Source: Actinomadura_E scrupuli | Lineage (GTDB): Bacteria; Actinomycetota; Actinomycetes; Streptosporangiales; Streptosporangiaceae | NCBI RefSeq assembly: GCF_050971785.1 | Contig: NZ_JBPCCU010000008.1 | Span: forward strand, 124,001-188,000 | Direction: 5' to 3' | Length of the DNA stretch: 64,000 nucleotides | In this document: piece by piece, positions 8,523-16,888 of the stretch | Numbering within the stretch: the stretch's first letter is position 1 | How the letters are laid out: each line of letters starts with the position of its first letter | The notes under the pieces: generated by a model | Told to the model about the DNA's origin: nothing | Seen by the model: only the letters and a program-made list of their open reading frames with translations | Database searches by the model: none | Position numbers and translations under genes: made by a program

Positions 8523-10099
8523 GCGTGCGGCCCGTCGTCTCCCGGCTCCGCGATGCACGGGACAGCGCCGGCTGGGTCGCGGACCCCGGCTACTCGATGG
8601 TGCGCGACGCGCTCTTCGACCAGGACCCCGAGCGGGTCGCGATCCTGAGAGAAGGAGCGCACGGTCCCGAAGGGGTGACCTTCGGGACGATCCAGCACAC
8701 GGTGCGCCGGATCGCGGGGGCGCTGCGCCACCGCGGCGTGCGGCCGGGCGACCGCGTCGCGATGTACCTGGACCCGTCGCAGGTCGCGGCCGAGGTCGTC
8801 TGCGGCGTGCTCGCCGCCGGCGCGGTCATCCTGCCGATCCCCAGGCTCCTGGGCGGCCTGTCGGTGACGCACCGGCTGCGCGACGCCGGAGCGTCGATCC
8901 TGGTGACCGACTCGGCCGGTTCGAGGCGACTGCTGGAGACGAAGGCCGCGACGACGGACGTCACGGTGCTCACAACCGACTCGACGTCGCGGGACGACCT
9001 GCTCGACGAGGCCCGCCGGGCGGAGCCGATCGACCCCTACCGGCCCTCGGCCGACGAGCCGGCGTTGCTGATGTACACCTCCGGCACCAGCGGGAACCCG
9101 AAGGGCATCGTGCACGCGAACCGGGTCCTGCTCGGTCATGCCGGCGTCGACTTCGCCTTCGAGCTCTTCGAGGACGGCGACGTCTACTACGGGACGGCGG
9201 ACTGGGGCTGGGTCGGCGGGCTCATGCTGGGACTCCTGGTGCCGTGGTCGTTCGGGGTGCCCGTTGTCGCGTTCCGGCAGCAGCGTTTCGATCCGGCTGT
9301 CACCCTTGCCGTCTTCGAGCGGTACGGGGTGACCACCGCCTTCCTCCCGCCGTCGGTCCTGCGGCTGCTCGCCGCCCACGGGCAGCACCCGCGTCGCCGC
9401 CTTCGGGCGGTGGTCACCGGCGGTGAACCCGCCGGTGCGGCCGAGATGGCCTGGGCGCGTCGCCACCTCGCCGCCGCGGTCAACAAGGCCTTCGGCCAGA
9501 CGGAGGCGAACGCGCTGATCGGTGACTCGGTGGTGCTCGCTTCGGTGGACGACTCGACCATGGGTGCGCCGTACCCCGGACACGGCATCGTCCTGCTCGA
9601 CGAGGCCGGTGCCGAGGTCGGATCCGGCGAGGTGGGCGAGATCGCCCTGTCCCTGCCGGACCCCGTCGCGATGCTCGGCGTGTGGGACGCGGCGCTCGGG
9701 CGGCCGGTGGTGGTCGACCGGCAGATTCACCGGACCGGTGACCTGGCCCGGCGGGCCTTCGGGCGCCGGCTCGAGTACCTGGGCCGCGTCGACGACGTGA
9801 TCAAGAGCCGTGGCTACCGCATCGGGCCCGGCGAGGTCGAGCAGGCGCTGAAGCTGCATCCGTCCGTCGAGGACGCGGCGGTCGTGGGCGTCGCGGATGC
9901 CGCCATCGGCCAGCACATCAAGGCGTTCGTGCAGCTCCACGAGACAGAGCTGGACGACTCCCTCAAAGCGGCCTTGCGGGAACTGGTGGCGGGCACCGTC
10001 GGACCGCATGCGCGGCCACGCGACATCGAGGTGGTCGATCAGCTGCCGCGTACCGAGACCGGAAAGCTCCTTCGCAGGGAGTTGCCGGCAAGGCGCTGA
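8504..10099 (+). CDS. AMP-forming acyl-CoA synthetase (acetyl-CoA synthetase-like)
   Basis: The protein has 531 residues. The adenylation motif is MYTSGTSGNPKGIVHANR (about residues 188-205). Later blocks are YYGTADWGWVGG, VTGGEPAGAAEMAW, AFGQTEANALIG, the hinge RTGDLARR, the core GRVDDVIKSRGYRIGPGEVEQ, and the C-terminal Lys of RTETGKLLRREL. It activates a carboxylic acid with ATP and CoA. The FGQTEAN and DWGW phrases resemble medium-chain and acetyl-CoA-synthetase-like ligases. It starts at ATG inside the end of the aldehyde dehydrogenase gene. The pairing suggests the aldehyde is oxidised and then loaded on CoA. Confidence 0.93.
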   Translation: MGEDRLSVRPVVSRLRDARDSAGWVADPGYSMVRDALFDQDPERVAILREGAHGPEGVTFGTIQHTVRRIAGALRHRGVRPGDRVAMYLDPSQVAAEVVCGVLAAGAVILPIPRLLGGLSVTHRLRDAGASILVTDSAGSRRLLETKAATTDVTVLTTDSTSRDDLLDEARRAEPIDPYRPSADEPALLMYTSGTSGNPKGIVHANRVLLGHAGVDFAFELFEDGDVYYGTADWGWVGGLMLGLLVPWSFGVPVVAFRQQRFDPAVTLAVFERYGVTTAFLPPSVLRLLAAHGQHPRRRLRAVVTGGEPAGAAEMAWARRHLAAAVNKAFGQTEANALIGDSVVLASVDDSTMGAPYPGHGIVLLDEAGAEVGSGEVGEIALSLPDPVAMLGVWDAALGRPVVVDRQIHRTGDLARRAFGRRLEYLGRVDDVIKSRGYRIGPGEVEQALKLHPSVEDAAVVGVADAAIGQHIKAFVQLHETELDDSLKAALRELVAGTVGPHARPRDIEVVDQLPRTETGKLLRRELPARR

Positions 10100-10131
10100 A
10101 CTCTCAGACCAGTCCGCAACAGGGAAAGGAA

Positions 10132-10611
10132 GTGACTGACGTGCGGAAGTTCTGGCACGTAGGCATCAATGTTACCGACATGGATGCGTCCATCGAGTTC
10201 TACCGGAAGGTCGGGTTCGAAGTCATCCAGGACAAGGAGATCGACGACGCGAACCTGGCGCGTGCCTTCATGGTGGACGGCGCGAGCAAGCTCCGATTCG
10301 CCCATCTGCGGCTCAACGACTCCCCGGACGAGGCGTTGCTCGACCTCATCCAGTGGCGCGACGCCCGTTCCGACGGGACCGCGAACGCGGACCTGCTCGT
10401 GCCGGGTCTGTGCCGGTTCTCCATCCTCACCGACGACATCCAGGCCGAGTACGACCGGCTGTCGGTGGACGGCGTAGAGTTCCTGCACACGCCTCAGACG
10501 GTGATGGGACCGGATGGCGTGAACGGGTGGAAACTGCTCTTCGCTCGCGATCCCGATGGCACGCTGTTCCACTTCGCCGAACTGATCGGGGATGCGGCTA
10601 CCGTCAGGTAA
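10132..10611 (+). CDS. VOC-superfamily (glyoxalase/bleomycin-resistance fold) protein
   Basis: The protein has 159 residues from GTG after GGGAAAGGAAG. Two beta-alpha-beta-beta-beta halves are visible: FWHVGINVTDMDASIEFYRKVGF at the start and LCRFSILTDDIQAEYDRL in the middle. Candidate metal ligands are His in WHVGIN and Glu or His in LFHFAEL at the end. It could be an isomerase, a lyase, or an extradiol or decarboxylating-type enzyme. The reaction cannot be assigned. It lies between the CoA ligase and the IclR regulator in the catabolic operon, so a catabolic role is likely. Confidence 0.85.
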   Translation: MTDVRKFWHVGINVTDMDASIEFYRKVGFEVIQDKEIDDANLARAFMVDGASKLRFAHLRLNDSPDEALLDLIQWRDARSDGTANADLLVPGLCRFSILTDDIQAEYDRLSVDGVEFLHTPQTVMGPDGVNGWKLLFARDPDGTLFHFAELIGDAATVR

Positions 10612-10637
10612 CGCGTTTCCAGAGGAGGCATGCCGAA

Positions 10638-11459
10638 GTGAGCACGGACGAAAGCCTGGGTGCCGCGCAGGGCCACGAGGCCGGTGCGGCGGAGTCCCCT
10701 GCCGGACTGCTCGTGCCGGCGGTGACCCGGGCGACCCGGGTGCTCGAGGCTCTCGTCCGGCGCCCGAACGGCGCCAGCCTGACGGAACTGGCCGAGCGGT
10801 GTTCCCTCGCGAAGAGCACCGCTTCCAACCTGCTCCGGACGATGGTGGCCGAAGGCCTGGTCGGCTACGACCCGCAGACGCGCCTGTACAACCTGGGTCC
10901 GCTCCTCATCGAGTTCGGCGTGGCCGCGATCACGCGCACCACGGCGGTCACTGAGGCGCGCCCCTTCATGGAGCGGCTCGCCGAGCGGACCGGACTCGCC
11001 TGCCTGGCGATCCAGCCCATGCCGGACGGGCACTTCACCGCCATCTCCAAGATCGAGAGCCGCAAGGACATCAAGGTCACGATCGAGGTGGGCGCGCGGT
11101 TCGACAGCACCGCCCCCTTGCTGAGCCGGTTGGCGGGAGCCTGGGCGGGTACGAGCGCCTCCTCCGGTCCCGCGCTGGACGCCGGTGAGCTGGAACGCAT
11201 CCGTGAGCAGGGGCACTGGGCCGTTTTCGGGGATTACCGGCCAGAGCTCAACGTGGTCGGCTTCCCGGTCTTCGACCGCGACGCCCACCCGTGTCTCTTC
11301 ATCACCCTGCTCGGTATCGGGCAGGACTTCACCATCGGCGACATCGAGAAGATGTCCGGCTTCCTCGTGGAAGCGGCGAACGCGATCACGACCCGCAGCG
11401 GGGGAACCGTGCCCCCCGGCTATCCGACCGTCGGTCGTCCAGAGGGCCTGACCGGCTGA
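10638..11459 (+). CDS. IclR family transcriptional regulator
   Basis: The protein has 273 residues from GTG at 10638, with AGAGGAGG nine bases upstream. An N-terminal winged helix-turn-helix spans about residues 28-85 (TRVLEALVRRPNGASLTELAERC, LAKSTASNLLRTMVAEGLV, RLYNLGPLLIEFG). The C-terminal effector domain follows (MERLAERTGLACLAIQ, ISKIESRKDIKVTIEVG). It is the only DNA-binding regulator in the 13-kb catabolic cluster. It is therefore the likely binder of the three tandem inverted-repeat sites at 4906, 12553 and 16854, with a pathway intermediate as probable ligand. No copy of the site lies directly upstream of this gene, which is transcribed within the operon. Confidence 0.92.
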   Translation: MSTDESLGAAQGHEAGAAESPAGLLVPAVTRATRVLEALVRRPNGASLTELAERCSLAKSTASNLLRTMVAEGLVGYDPQTRLYNLGPLLIEFGVAAITRTTAVTEARPFMERLAERTGLACLAIQPMPDGHFTAISKIESRKDIKVTIEVGARFDSTAPLLSRLAGAWAGTSASSGPALDAGELERIREQGHWAVFGDYRPELNVVGFPVFDRDAHPCLFITLLGIGQDFTIGDIEKMSGFLVEAANAITTRSGGTVPPGYPTVGRPEGLTG

Positions 11460-11534
11460 TCCCGACGCAGAGGATCCGGTACGACTGCAGGTCGCACCGG
11501 CGTCCTCGCCGTGTCCAGAACAGGAAACACCGAC

Positions 11535-12197
11535 ATGAAGTTCCACAAGATCGCTGTCATCGGCGGCACCGGGCCGCAGGGCCGGGGCCTCGCGCGCTGG
11601 CTGGCGGAGGCCGGCCACTGCGTCGTCATCGGATCTCGCTCGGCGGACCGCGCCGAGGTGACCGCCCAGGAGCTCCGGGACCGGACGGGCGGCGACGTCT
11701 CCGGGACGGACAACGAGACCGCGGTGAGCGCCGCAGACGTGGTCCTCGTGGTGGTGCCCTGGGACGGCCACCGCGACCTGATCGCCTCGCTCGCCGGCGC
11801 ACTCGACGGCAAGGTGGTCGTCAGTTGCGTCAACCCGCTCGGCTTCGACGCGCGTGGCGCATACGGGCTCGTGGTCGAGGAGGGGAGCGCGGCCCAGCAG
11901 ACCCAGGAGGTCGTGCCGGGAGCGCGGGTGGTGGGCGCGTTCCACCACCTGTCGGCGGTCAGCCTGTGGGAGAGCGACGACGTTCTCGACCACGAGGACG
12001 TCCTGGTCTGCGGCGACAGCAAGGAGGCCAAGGAGATCGTCGTCGAGCTCGCCTCAGCCATCACCGGCCGGCCCGGCATCGACGTCGGCTCGCTCCGCCT
12101 CGCGGGCCAGCTCGAGCCGTTGACCGCGGTCCTGATCGGCATCAACCGGCGCTACAAGGTCCGCTCGGGGGTCGCTATCGCCGGGATCGAGCGATGA
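11535..12197 (+). CDS. NADPH-dependent F420 reductase (F420H2:NADP+ oxidoreductase family)
   Basis: The protein has 220 residues. The Rossmann NADP motif IAVIGGTGPQGRGLARWLAEAGH is at the N-terminus, with IGSRSADRA after the second strand. VVLVVVPWDGHRD and VGAFHHLSAVSLWE match the F420-binding part of the Fno/NPD family. It passes electrons between NADPH and F420, and so can recycle the F420 used by the LLM enzymes on either side. An ATGA overlap links it to the next gene. The alternative GTG 24 bases upstream lacks a better ribosome site. Confidence 0.9.
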   Translation: MKFHKIAVIGGTGPQGRGLARWLAEAGHCVVIGSRSADRAEVTAQELRDRTGGDVSGTDNETAVSAADVVLVVVPWDGHRDLIASLAGALDGKVVVSCVNPLGFDARGAYGLVVEEGSAAQQTQEVVPGARVVGAFHHLSAVSLWESDDVLDHEDVLVCGDSKEAKEIVVELASAITGRPGIDVGSLRLAGQLEPLTAVLIGINRRYKVRSGVAIAGIER

Positions 12198-12511
12198 TCC
12201 ACGAGCTGCGCGAGTACGTCGCGGTCCCGGGGCGTGCCGAGGACCTGCACCGCCGGTTCGCCGACCTGACGCTCGACCTCTTCCGGGAGGTCGGGCTCGA
12301 CGTTCAGGGCTTCTGGCACGAGACGGGTGACCGGCACCGGATCTCCTACCTCTGCCGGTTCGCGAGCATCGACGAGGCCCGGCGGCACTGGGAGCGCTTC
12401 GCCGCGGACCCGCGCTGGCTCGCGATCAAGGCGAGCACGGAGCACGACGGCCCGCTGATCGAATCGATCACGATCAAGTACCTGACCACGCCCGACTACG
12501 TCATCTCTTGA
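12194..12511 (+). CDS. NIPSNAP family small protein
   Basis: The protein has 105 residues. The sequence starts MIHELREYVAVPGRAEDL and contains GFWHETGDRHRISYLCRFASIDEARRHWERFAADP, the dimeric alpha/beta-barrel pattern of NIPSNAP/EthD-like proteins. These often accompany monooxygenase or CoA-dependent catabolic genes, but their reactions are mostly unknown. It begins within the stop of the F420 reductase (ATGA) and is the last gene of the first operon. Operator B follows. Confidence 0.85.
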   Translation: MIHELREYVAVPGRAEDLHRRFADLTLDLFREVGLDVQGFWHETGDRHRISYLCRFASIDEARRHWERFAADPRWLAIKASTEHDGPLIESITIKYLTTPDYVIS

Positions 12512-12552
12512 CTCGCCGGTCCTTGACCCTCGTACGGCTACGTCCCTAGGCT

Positions 12553-12587
12553 GTTCCAAATAATGATCTCTGTTCAGTAATATGAAT
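12553..12587. promoter_or_regulatory. Tandem operator B (cluster regulon motif)
   Basis: GTTCCAAATAATGATC (12553-12568) and GTTCAGTAATATGAAT (12572-12587) form a pair with centres 19 bp apart, the same layout as operators A and C. TAATAT/TATGAAT in the second site could be the -10. The GTG start of the next gene at 12599 has no clear ribosome site, so a leaderless transcript is likely. Confidence 0.65.
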
Positions 12588-12598
12588 CGGGTGTTCAC

Positions 12599-13648
12599 GT
12601 GATCAAAGGCATCCAACTTCACGCTTGGGCCGGCGCGCCCGAGATGGTGCAGGTTGCCGAGCTGGCCGCACGGGAATTCGAGACGGTCTGGGTGACCGAC
12701 CAGCTGCAGTCGCGCAGCGTCGCCGCGGTCCTCGGGGCGGTGGCAGCACGGACCGGCGCCGGTGTCGGCACGGCCGTGACGTTCCCGTTCGGCCGCAACC
12801 CGCTCGAGCAGGCCTCGACGATGGCCACGCTCGCCGAGTTCATGCCCCCTGGCAGGCAGGTGAGCATGGGCATCGGCACCGGAGGTGGTCTGGTGAGCGC
12901 TCTCATGCCCCGGGAGAATCCGGTGGAGAGCGTCACTGAGCTCATCCGGCTCTGCCGCGCTCTGTGGCGGGGCGAGTACGTCCGGCTGGGCGACTATCCG
13001 GTGACGTGCGCCCGGCTGCGGATGCGCCCGGACGGCAAGGTCGGCTTTCCCTGGGTCGACAACGCCGAAGTCAGGGTGGTCGTCGCCGGGACCGGGCCCA
13101 AGATCCTGGAGATGGCCGGCGAGTGGGCCGACGGTGTGATCTGCGCGAGCAACTTCCCGGCGCACAGCCTGGCGGCGTTCCGCAGCGGGCAGTTCGACGC
13201 GGTCAGCAACCTCGACAGCCTGGACAGGGGGCGCACGCGCAGCGACCGAGCCGAGTTCGCCCGGATCTACGGCGTGAACCTCTCCGTCTCGGCCGACCGG
13301 GACGCCGCCAACGCCGCGGCCAGGCGCCAGGCGACCCTGATCGTCAGCCAGCAGCCGCACGAGAACCTGCAGCGGGTCGGATTCGAGCAGGCCGACTACG
13401 CGGCGACCCGCGCCGCGGTCCAGGAGGGGGCGGGCGTCGACCGGGCCGCCGAGTTGCTGCCCCAGGCGATCGCCGACCAGCTCGTGGTGTCCGGAACTCC
13501 CGACGACTGCGTCTCGGCGCTCGGCGAGCTGCTCGACCACGCCCGCGGCGCCGGCTTCACCGAGGCCTACATCGGGGCGCCGGTCGGCCCGAACCCTCGT
13601 GAGGCCGTCGAGCTCCTGACCGGTCGCGTCCTCCGGGGGCTCGCATGA
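12599..13648 (+). CDS. LLM-class flavin/F420-dependent oxidoreductase (Mer-like)
   Basis: The protein has 349 residues. Luciferase-like barrel signs are AAREFETVWVTDQLQSR near residue 25, GVGTAVTFPFGRNPLEQA near 60, MGIGTGGG near 90, VVAGTGPKILEMAGEWADGVI near 165, and VVSGTPDDCVSALGELLDHARGAG near the end. The order resembles methylene-tetrahydromethanopterin reductase-like F420 enzymes. It differs clearly from the LLM enzyme at 6166, so the pathway may need two distinct F420 or flavin steps. The start is GTG directly after operator B. The next gene overlaps its stop by four bases. Confidence 0.9.
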   Translation: MIKGIQLHAWAGAPEMVQVAELAAREFETVWVTDQLQSRSVAAVLGAVAARTGAGVGTAVTFPFGRNPLEQASTMATLAEFMPPGRQVSMGIGTGGGLVSALMPRENPVESVTELIRLCRALWRGEYVRLGDYPVTCARLRMRPDGKVGFPWVDNAEVRVVVAGTGPKILEMAGEWADGVICASNFPAHSLAAFRSGQFDAVSNLDSLDRGRTRSDRAEFARIYGVNLSVSADRDAANAAARRQATLIVSQQPHENLQRVGFEQADYAATRAAVQEGAGVDRAAELLPQAIADQLVVSGTPDDCVSALGELLDHARGAGFTEAYIGAPVGPNPREAVELLTGRVLRGLA

Positions 13649-14334
13649 GCGGCTCCGGGACGATGACGCACGCGGACCTCTGCCTTCTCGACCGGGACGG
13701 GCCGATCGCCACGGTCACCCTGAACCGCCCGGCGGCGAAGAACGCGCTGAACATCGACCTGCTGAACGCGCTGATCGGCCGCCTCGAGGAGTGCGTCGCC
13801 GCCGGCGTCACGGTCCTGGTCCTGCGTGCCGAGGGCACCGCGTTCTGTGCCGGTGCGGACCTGCGCTCCGATGACGGCACCTCGATCGGGAAGCCCACTC
13901 TGCGCCGTGACCTCATCGAGAACGCGATCAGCCTGGTGAGCTCGTTCCCGGTGGCGATCTCAGTCGTCCACGGACCCGCCGTGGGCGGTGGCTGGGGGCT
14001 GGCGTTCGCCGCGGACGTCGTCCTCGCGGCCGAGGACGCGCTGTTCAAGTTCCCCGAGCTCGCGCTCGGCTTCCTTCCGCCGGAACCGATCGTCCGGCGG
14101 TTCCACGAGGTCGCCGGCCCGGTCAGGTCGCTGCGCCTCCTCGGGTCGGGTGAGTCCTTCCGAGCAGGCGACCGGGCGCTGGCCGGCCTGGTCGAGGCGA
14201 TGGCGCCGGACCTCCTGGGCGAGCGGGCCCAGGGCCTGGCCGACCTTTTCGCACGCTCCGCTCCCGGACTGCTCCGGGTGCTCAAGCAGAGCGCCGGCTC
14301 CGTTCACGTTCAAGAAAGGCACGCGCATGAGTAG
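13645..14334 (+). CDS. Enoyl-CoA hydratase/isomerase family protein
   Basis: The protein has 229 residues. Crotonase-fold blocks are TLNRPAAKNALNIDLLNAL near residue 25, VLRAEGTAFCAGADLRSD near 60 (oxyanion-hole loop), and HGPAVGGGWGLAFAADVVLAAEDALFKFPELALGF near 110. The catalytic Glu is probably in the FPELALGF region. The C-terminal helical part is short. It hydrates or isomerises an enoyl-CoA made by the acyl-CoA dehydrogenase encoded next. ATGA overlap with the upstream LLM gene and an 8-base overlap with the dehydrogenase show one transcript. Confidence 0.92.
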   Translation: MSGSGTMTHADLCLLDRDGPIATVTLNRPAAKNALNIDLLNALIGRLEECVAAGVTVLVLRAEGTAFCAGADLRSDDGTSIGKPTLRRDLIENAISLVSSFPVAISVVHGPAVGGGWGLAFAADVVLAAEDALFKFPELALGFLPPEPIVRRFHEVAGPVRSLRLLGSGESFRAGDRALAGLVEAMAPDLLGERAQGLADLFARSAPGLLRVLKQSAGSVHVQERHAHE

Positions 14335-15481
14335 TACCCCGACACTCGAGTCCGAGGACCAGATCGAGCTGCGCAAGACGGCGCGGTCACTGTTCGCCAA
14401 GCACGCGTCCGAGCGAGACGTCCGTATCTGGGACGAGGAGGGCTCCTACCCGGTCGACCTGTACCGCGAGATCGCGGCGCTCGGCTGGTACGACATCGTC
14501 GCCGACGGCCCTGTCGAAGGCCAGGCGGGGCTCCTGGCCGCGCTGTGCGAGGAGATCGGCCGAGGAAGCTCGGACCTCGTTGCGCTGTTCAACCTCAACC
14601 TCAGTGGCATCCGGGACCTCCAGCGCTGGGGGACGCCCGAACAGCAGGCGAAGTACGGGGAGCCGGTGCTACGAGGCGAAGGCCGGTTCTCGATCGCCGT
14701 GAGCGAGCCCGACGTGGGGTCCGACGCGGCGAGCGTGTCGACTCAGGCCGAACCCGCGGAAGGCGGGTGGGTCCTCAACGGCCAGAAGACCTACTGCGAA
14801 GCCGCGGGTCTGCCCGGCACGGTCATGGAGCTGGTCGCCAAGGTCGGCGACGGCGGGCGCAAGCGTGATCATCTGGCGGTCTTCCTCGTGCCCGCGGACA
14901 CTCCCGGCATCGAGATCCGGCGGATGCCGGCTCTCGGCCGCAACATCAGCGGCATCTACGAAGTGTTCCTGCGTGACGTGGTGCTGCCCGAGGACGCGCT
15001 GCTCGGCGAGGTCGGGCAGGGGTGGCGGATCCTGAAGGAGCGACTCGTTCTCGAACGGATCATGATCAGCTCCGGGTTCGTCGGCAGCTCGTCGGCCGTC
15101 ATCGACATGACCGTGACCTACGCCAACGAACGCGAACAGTTCGGCAAGCCGATCTCGTCGTACCAGGGCGTGTCACTGCCGCTGGCGGAGATGCACGTCC
15201 GTCTGGACGCGGCGCGCTGTGCCGTACGCCGGTCCGCCGAGCTGTTCGACAGAGGCGTGCCGTGCGAGGTCGAGAGCACGATGGCCAAGTTCCTCTGCGG
15301 ACAGATCTACGCGGAGTCCTCGGCTCTTGCGATGCAGATCCAGGGTGCCTACGGCTACGTCCGGGATCACACGCTCCCGATGCACCACTCCGACGGCATC
15401 ATCGCACGTGTGGTCGCGGGTCCGCCGTCGGTGCAGCTCGACTACGTGGCGCGTTCCATGGGACTTCGCGTCGGGGCGTGA
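14327..15481 (+). CDS. Acyl-CoA dehydrogenase
   Basis: The protein has 384 residues from ATG at 14327, which overlaps the previous stop. Domains follow the family order: N-terminal helices (LRKTARSLFAKHASE), beta domain with FSIAVSEPDVGSDAASVST and GWVLNGQKTYCEAAG, then the C-terminal helical FAD domain (ILKERLVLERIMIS, YANEREQFGKPISSYQGV, IQGAYGYVRDHTLPMHH). It forms the alpha-beta double bond of an acyl-CoA with FAD. Together with the hydratase and the CoA-forming enzymes it gives a beta-oxidation-like segment. Which residue acts as catalytic base was not resolved by eye. Confidence 0.94.
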   Translation: MSSTPTLESEDQIELRKTARSLFAKHASERDVRIWDEEGSYPVDLYREIAALGWYDIVADGPVEGQAGLLAALCEEIGRGSSDLVALFNLNLSGIRDLQRWGTPEQQAKYGEPVLRGEGRFSIAVSEPDVGSDAASVSTQAEPAEGGWVLNGQKTYCEAAGLPGTVMELVAKVGDGGRKRDHLAVFLVPADTPGIEIRRMPALGRNISGIYEVFLRDVVLPEDALLGEVGQGWRILKERLVLERIMISSGFVGSSSAVIDMTVTYANEREQFGKPISSYQGVSLPLAEMHVRLDAARCAVRRSAELFDRGVPCEVESTMAKFLCGQIYAESSALAMQIQGAYGYVRDHTLPMHHSDGIIARVVAGPPSVQLDYVARSMGLRVGA

Positions 15482-15527
15482 GCGCGGCCGGCGGGAGTAC
15501 GCCCCACCGGTATCCGTCCGCCAACGC

Positions 15528-15965
15528 TCACACGCGGACGGAGACCACCTCATCGGACACGGCGGCGGCATCGACCAGCGCCTGTCCTGGTCGGCGGGCG
15601 GCGAGCAGGGGAAGGGCCGCCCGCAACCGCTCGGCGTGCGACTCGCTCTCCACCTCCCACTCCAGCTGGATCGATTCGAACATCGCTCCGTCATCGGCAC
15701 CCATGACGCGATCGACGTTCAGGGAGGCAGACACCCGGAGCGTCGCCGACTCCGCCACCGCACCCTCGCCGACAAGCCGGAGGACGACCAGCGACGCGGA
15801 CGCAAGTCCGGCCAGCAAGTGCTCGACGGGATTCGCGCCGGTGTCGTGCCCGCCGTACCGGGCGGCTTCGTCGACCGTCAGCCCGTGTCCGCGCGCGGCG
15901 ACGTGGACGCCCCGGCTCACGGGCCGAGCTTCGACGACCAGGTGCTCCCGCCGGGCCGCGTTCAT
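15528..15965 (-). CDS. OsmC-like protein without the redox cysteines
   Basis: The protein has 145 residues. The OsmC/Ohr core is visible as GGHDTGANPVEHLLAGLASASLVVLRLV followed by LRVSASLNV. At the place of the first peroxidatic Cys (usually ASC) it has ASA, and the later CP motif is replaced by ARRPGQA, so it should not be a peroxidase. Its start overlaps the stop of the NMT1-like gene (ATGA), and both are transcribed leftward from operator C. A binding or scaffold role, or a changed enzyme activity, is possible. Confidence 0.8.
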   Translation of the reverse strand: MNAARREHLVVEARPVSRGVHVAARGHGLTVDEAARYGGHDTGANPVEHLLAGLASASLVVLRLVGEGAVAESATLRVSASLNVDRVMGADDGAMFESIQLEWEVESESHAERLRAALPLLAARRPGQALVDAAAVSDEVVSVRV

Positions 15966-16825
15966 CGGATCCCCGCGTAGAAGTCAGCGGCAACGGGCTC
16001 TGCCGGATTCAGCTCTTCGGTGAGCCAGGCGAGCGCCTTCGCCCCGGCGGCCCGGACGTCCGGGAGATCAGGGCCGTACTGAGGTGCGAGGTAGTCACCC
16101 AGGAACCGCAGCGCATCGTCCCCGTCGCTCCGGTGGAGAAAAGATGCCACCGCCTCCAAGGCCAGCGGATCTCTGGACCTCACCTTCAGCATCGCCGCCT
16201 GCTGTGCGGCGACGACCGCTTGCACAGAGGGATCGTCGACAGAGGTCATGTCCAGGTCGACGGCGACGCCGGCAGTCGGAAACCTGAGGGTGTCACCGAA
16301 AAACAACGATGCAGTCAGTCCAAGCCGGGAGAGGGTGCTCGGCGCGAAGTTGGAGCCCAGCACCGCGGCGTCGACCGCTCCGGATCTCAGTGCCTCCAGC
16401 CGGTCGAGGTCGCCCTCGTCGCCCGGTGGGAAGTGCAGAACTGAAGGCGCGGTGCCCCCGGAGCCATGACCGGTCAGCAGCCGCGTGGTGAACGCCAAGA
16501 CGATCGACCCTTCGGGATGCCCGGCCACGACGGTCGGGCCGGTCAGGGCCGGATGCGCTTCCCGCCGCCAGATCCAGAACAGCGGGTGAACCGTATGGAC
16601 CAGCGCCACCCTCCACCGTCGTCGCCCTTGAATCGACTCGACCAGCGATCCGCCGAGCCCTGCCGAGAGCGGCGCTTCCGGGTGGTCCGACGCCGGAACC
16701 GCCCTGACCTCCACACCGAGCAGGTCGTAGTAGCCCGCGCGCCGGGCGACCTCGTGGCACAGCAGCTCATGCACGTTGCGATCGCGGTACCCGAGGAGAA
16801 TCAAGGCCACTCCCGTCTGAGCCAC
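15962..16825 (-). CDS. NMT1/THI5-like (periplasmic-binding-protein fold) protein without signal peptide
   Basis: The protein has 287 residues. It shows the solute-binding fold of the nitrate/taurine/pyrimidine-precursor group: EVARRAGYYDLLGVEVRAVPA, LRSGAVDAAVLGSNFAPSTLSRLGL, LRFPTAGVAVDLDMTS. There is no signal peptide or lipobox and no transporter gene nearby, so it acts in the cytoplasm. Members without export signals include decarboxylases of the 4,5-dihydroxyphthalate type, so an enzyme role in this pathway is plausible but unproven. The GTG start sits in a perfect 8-bp hairpin. It is coupled to the OsmC-like gene. Confidence 0.75.
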   Translation of the reverse strand: MAQTGVALILLGYRDRNVHELLCHEVARRAGYYDLLGVEVRAVPASDHPEAPLSAGLGGSLVESIQGRRRWRVALVHTVHPLFWIWRREAHPALTGPTVVAGHPEGSIVLAFTTRLLTGHGSGGTAPSVLHFPPGDEGDLDRLEALRSGAVDAAVLGSNFAPSTLSRLGLTASLFFGDTLRFPTAGVAVDLDMTSVDDPSVQAVVAAQQAAMLKVRSRDPLALEAVASFLHRSDGDDALRFLGDYLAPQYGPDLPDVRAAGAKALAWLTEELNPAEPVAADFYAGIR

Positions 16826-16839
16826 CGCGAAGCGGTGGC
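16821..16839 (-). promoter_or_regulatory. Hairpin over the start codon of the NMT1-like gene
   Basis: GCCACCGC, a three-base loop and GCGGTGGC form a perfect 8-bp stem that includes the GTG start at 16825-16823 (minus strand). It would hide the translation start when folded. Confidence 0.45.
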
Positions 16840-16853
16840 GATGCCGACATGGA

Positions 16854-16888
16854 GTTCATGATAGCGAACTTAATCCACTATTATGAAC
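16854..16888. promoter_or_regulatory. Tandem operator C between divergent genes
   Basis: GTTCATGATAGCGAAC (16854-16869) and ATCCACTATTATGAAC (16873-16888) have centres 19 bp apart. It is the third copy of the cluster motif, in reversed orientation relative to A and B. It lies in the divergent promoter region of the NMT1-like/OsmC unit and the SDR gene and could control both. Confidence 0.65.

Noticed and set aside
8303..10009. 568-codon minus-strand open frame
   Set aside because: Antisense shadow of the acyl-CoA synthetase; Arg/His/Asp-rich, no start signal, no motifs.
10630..10640. ATG at 10630 as start of the IclR gene
   Set aside because: It is out of frame with the IclR coding sequence; GTG at 10638 is in frame and better spaced from AGAGGAGG.
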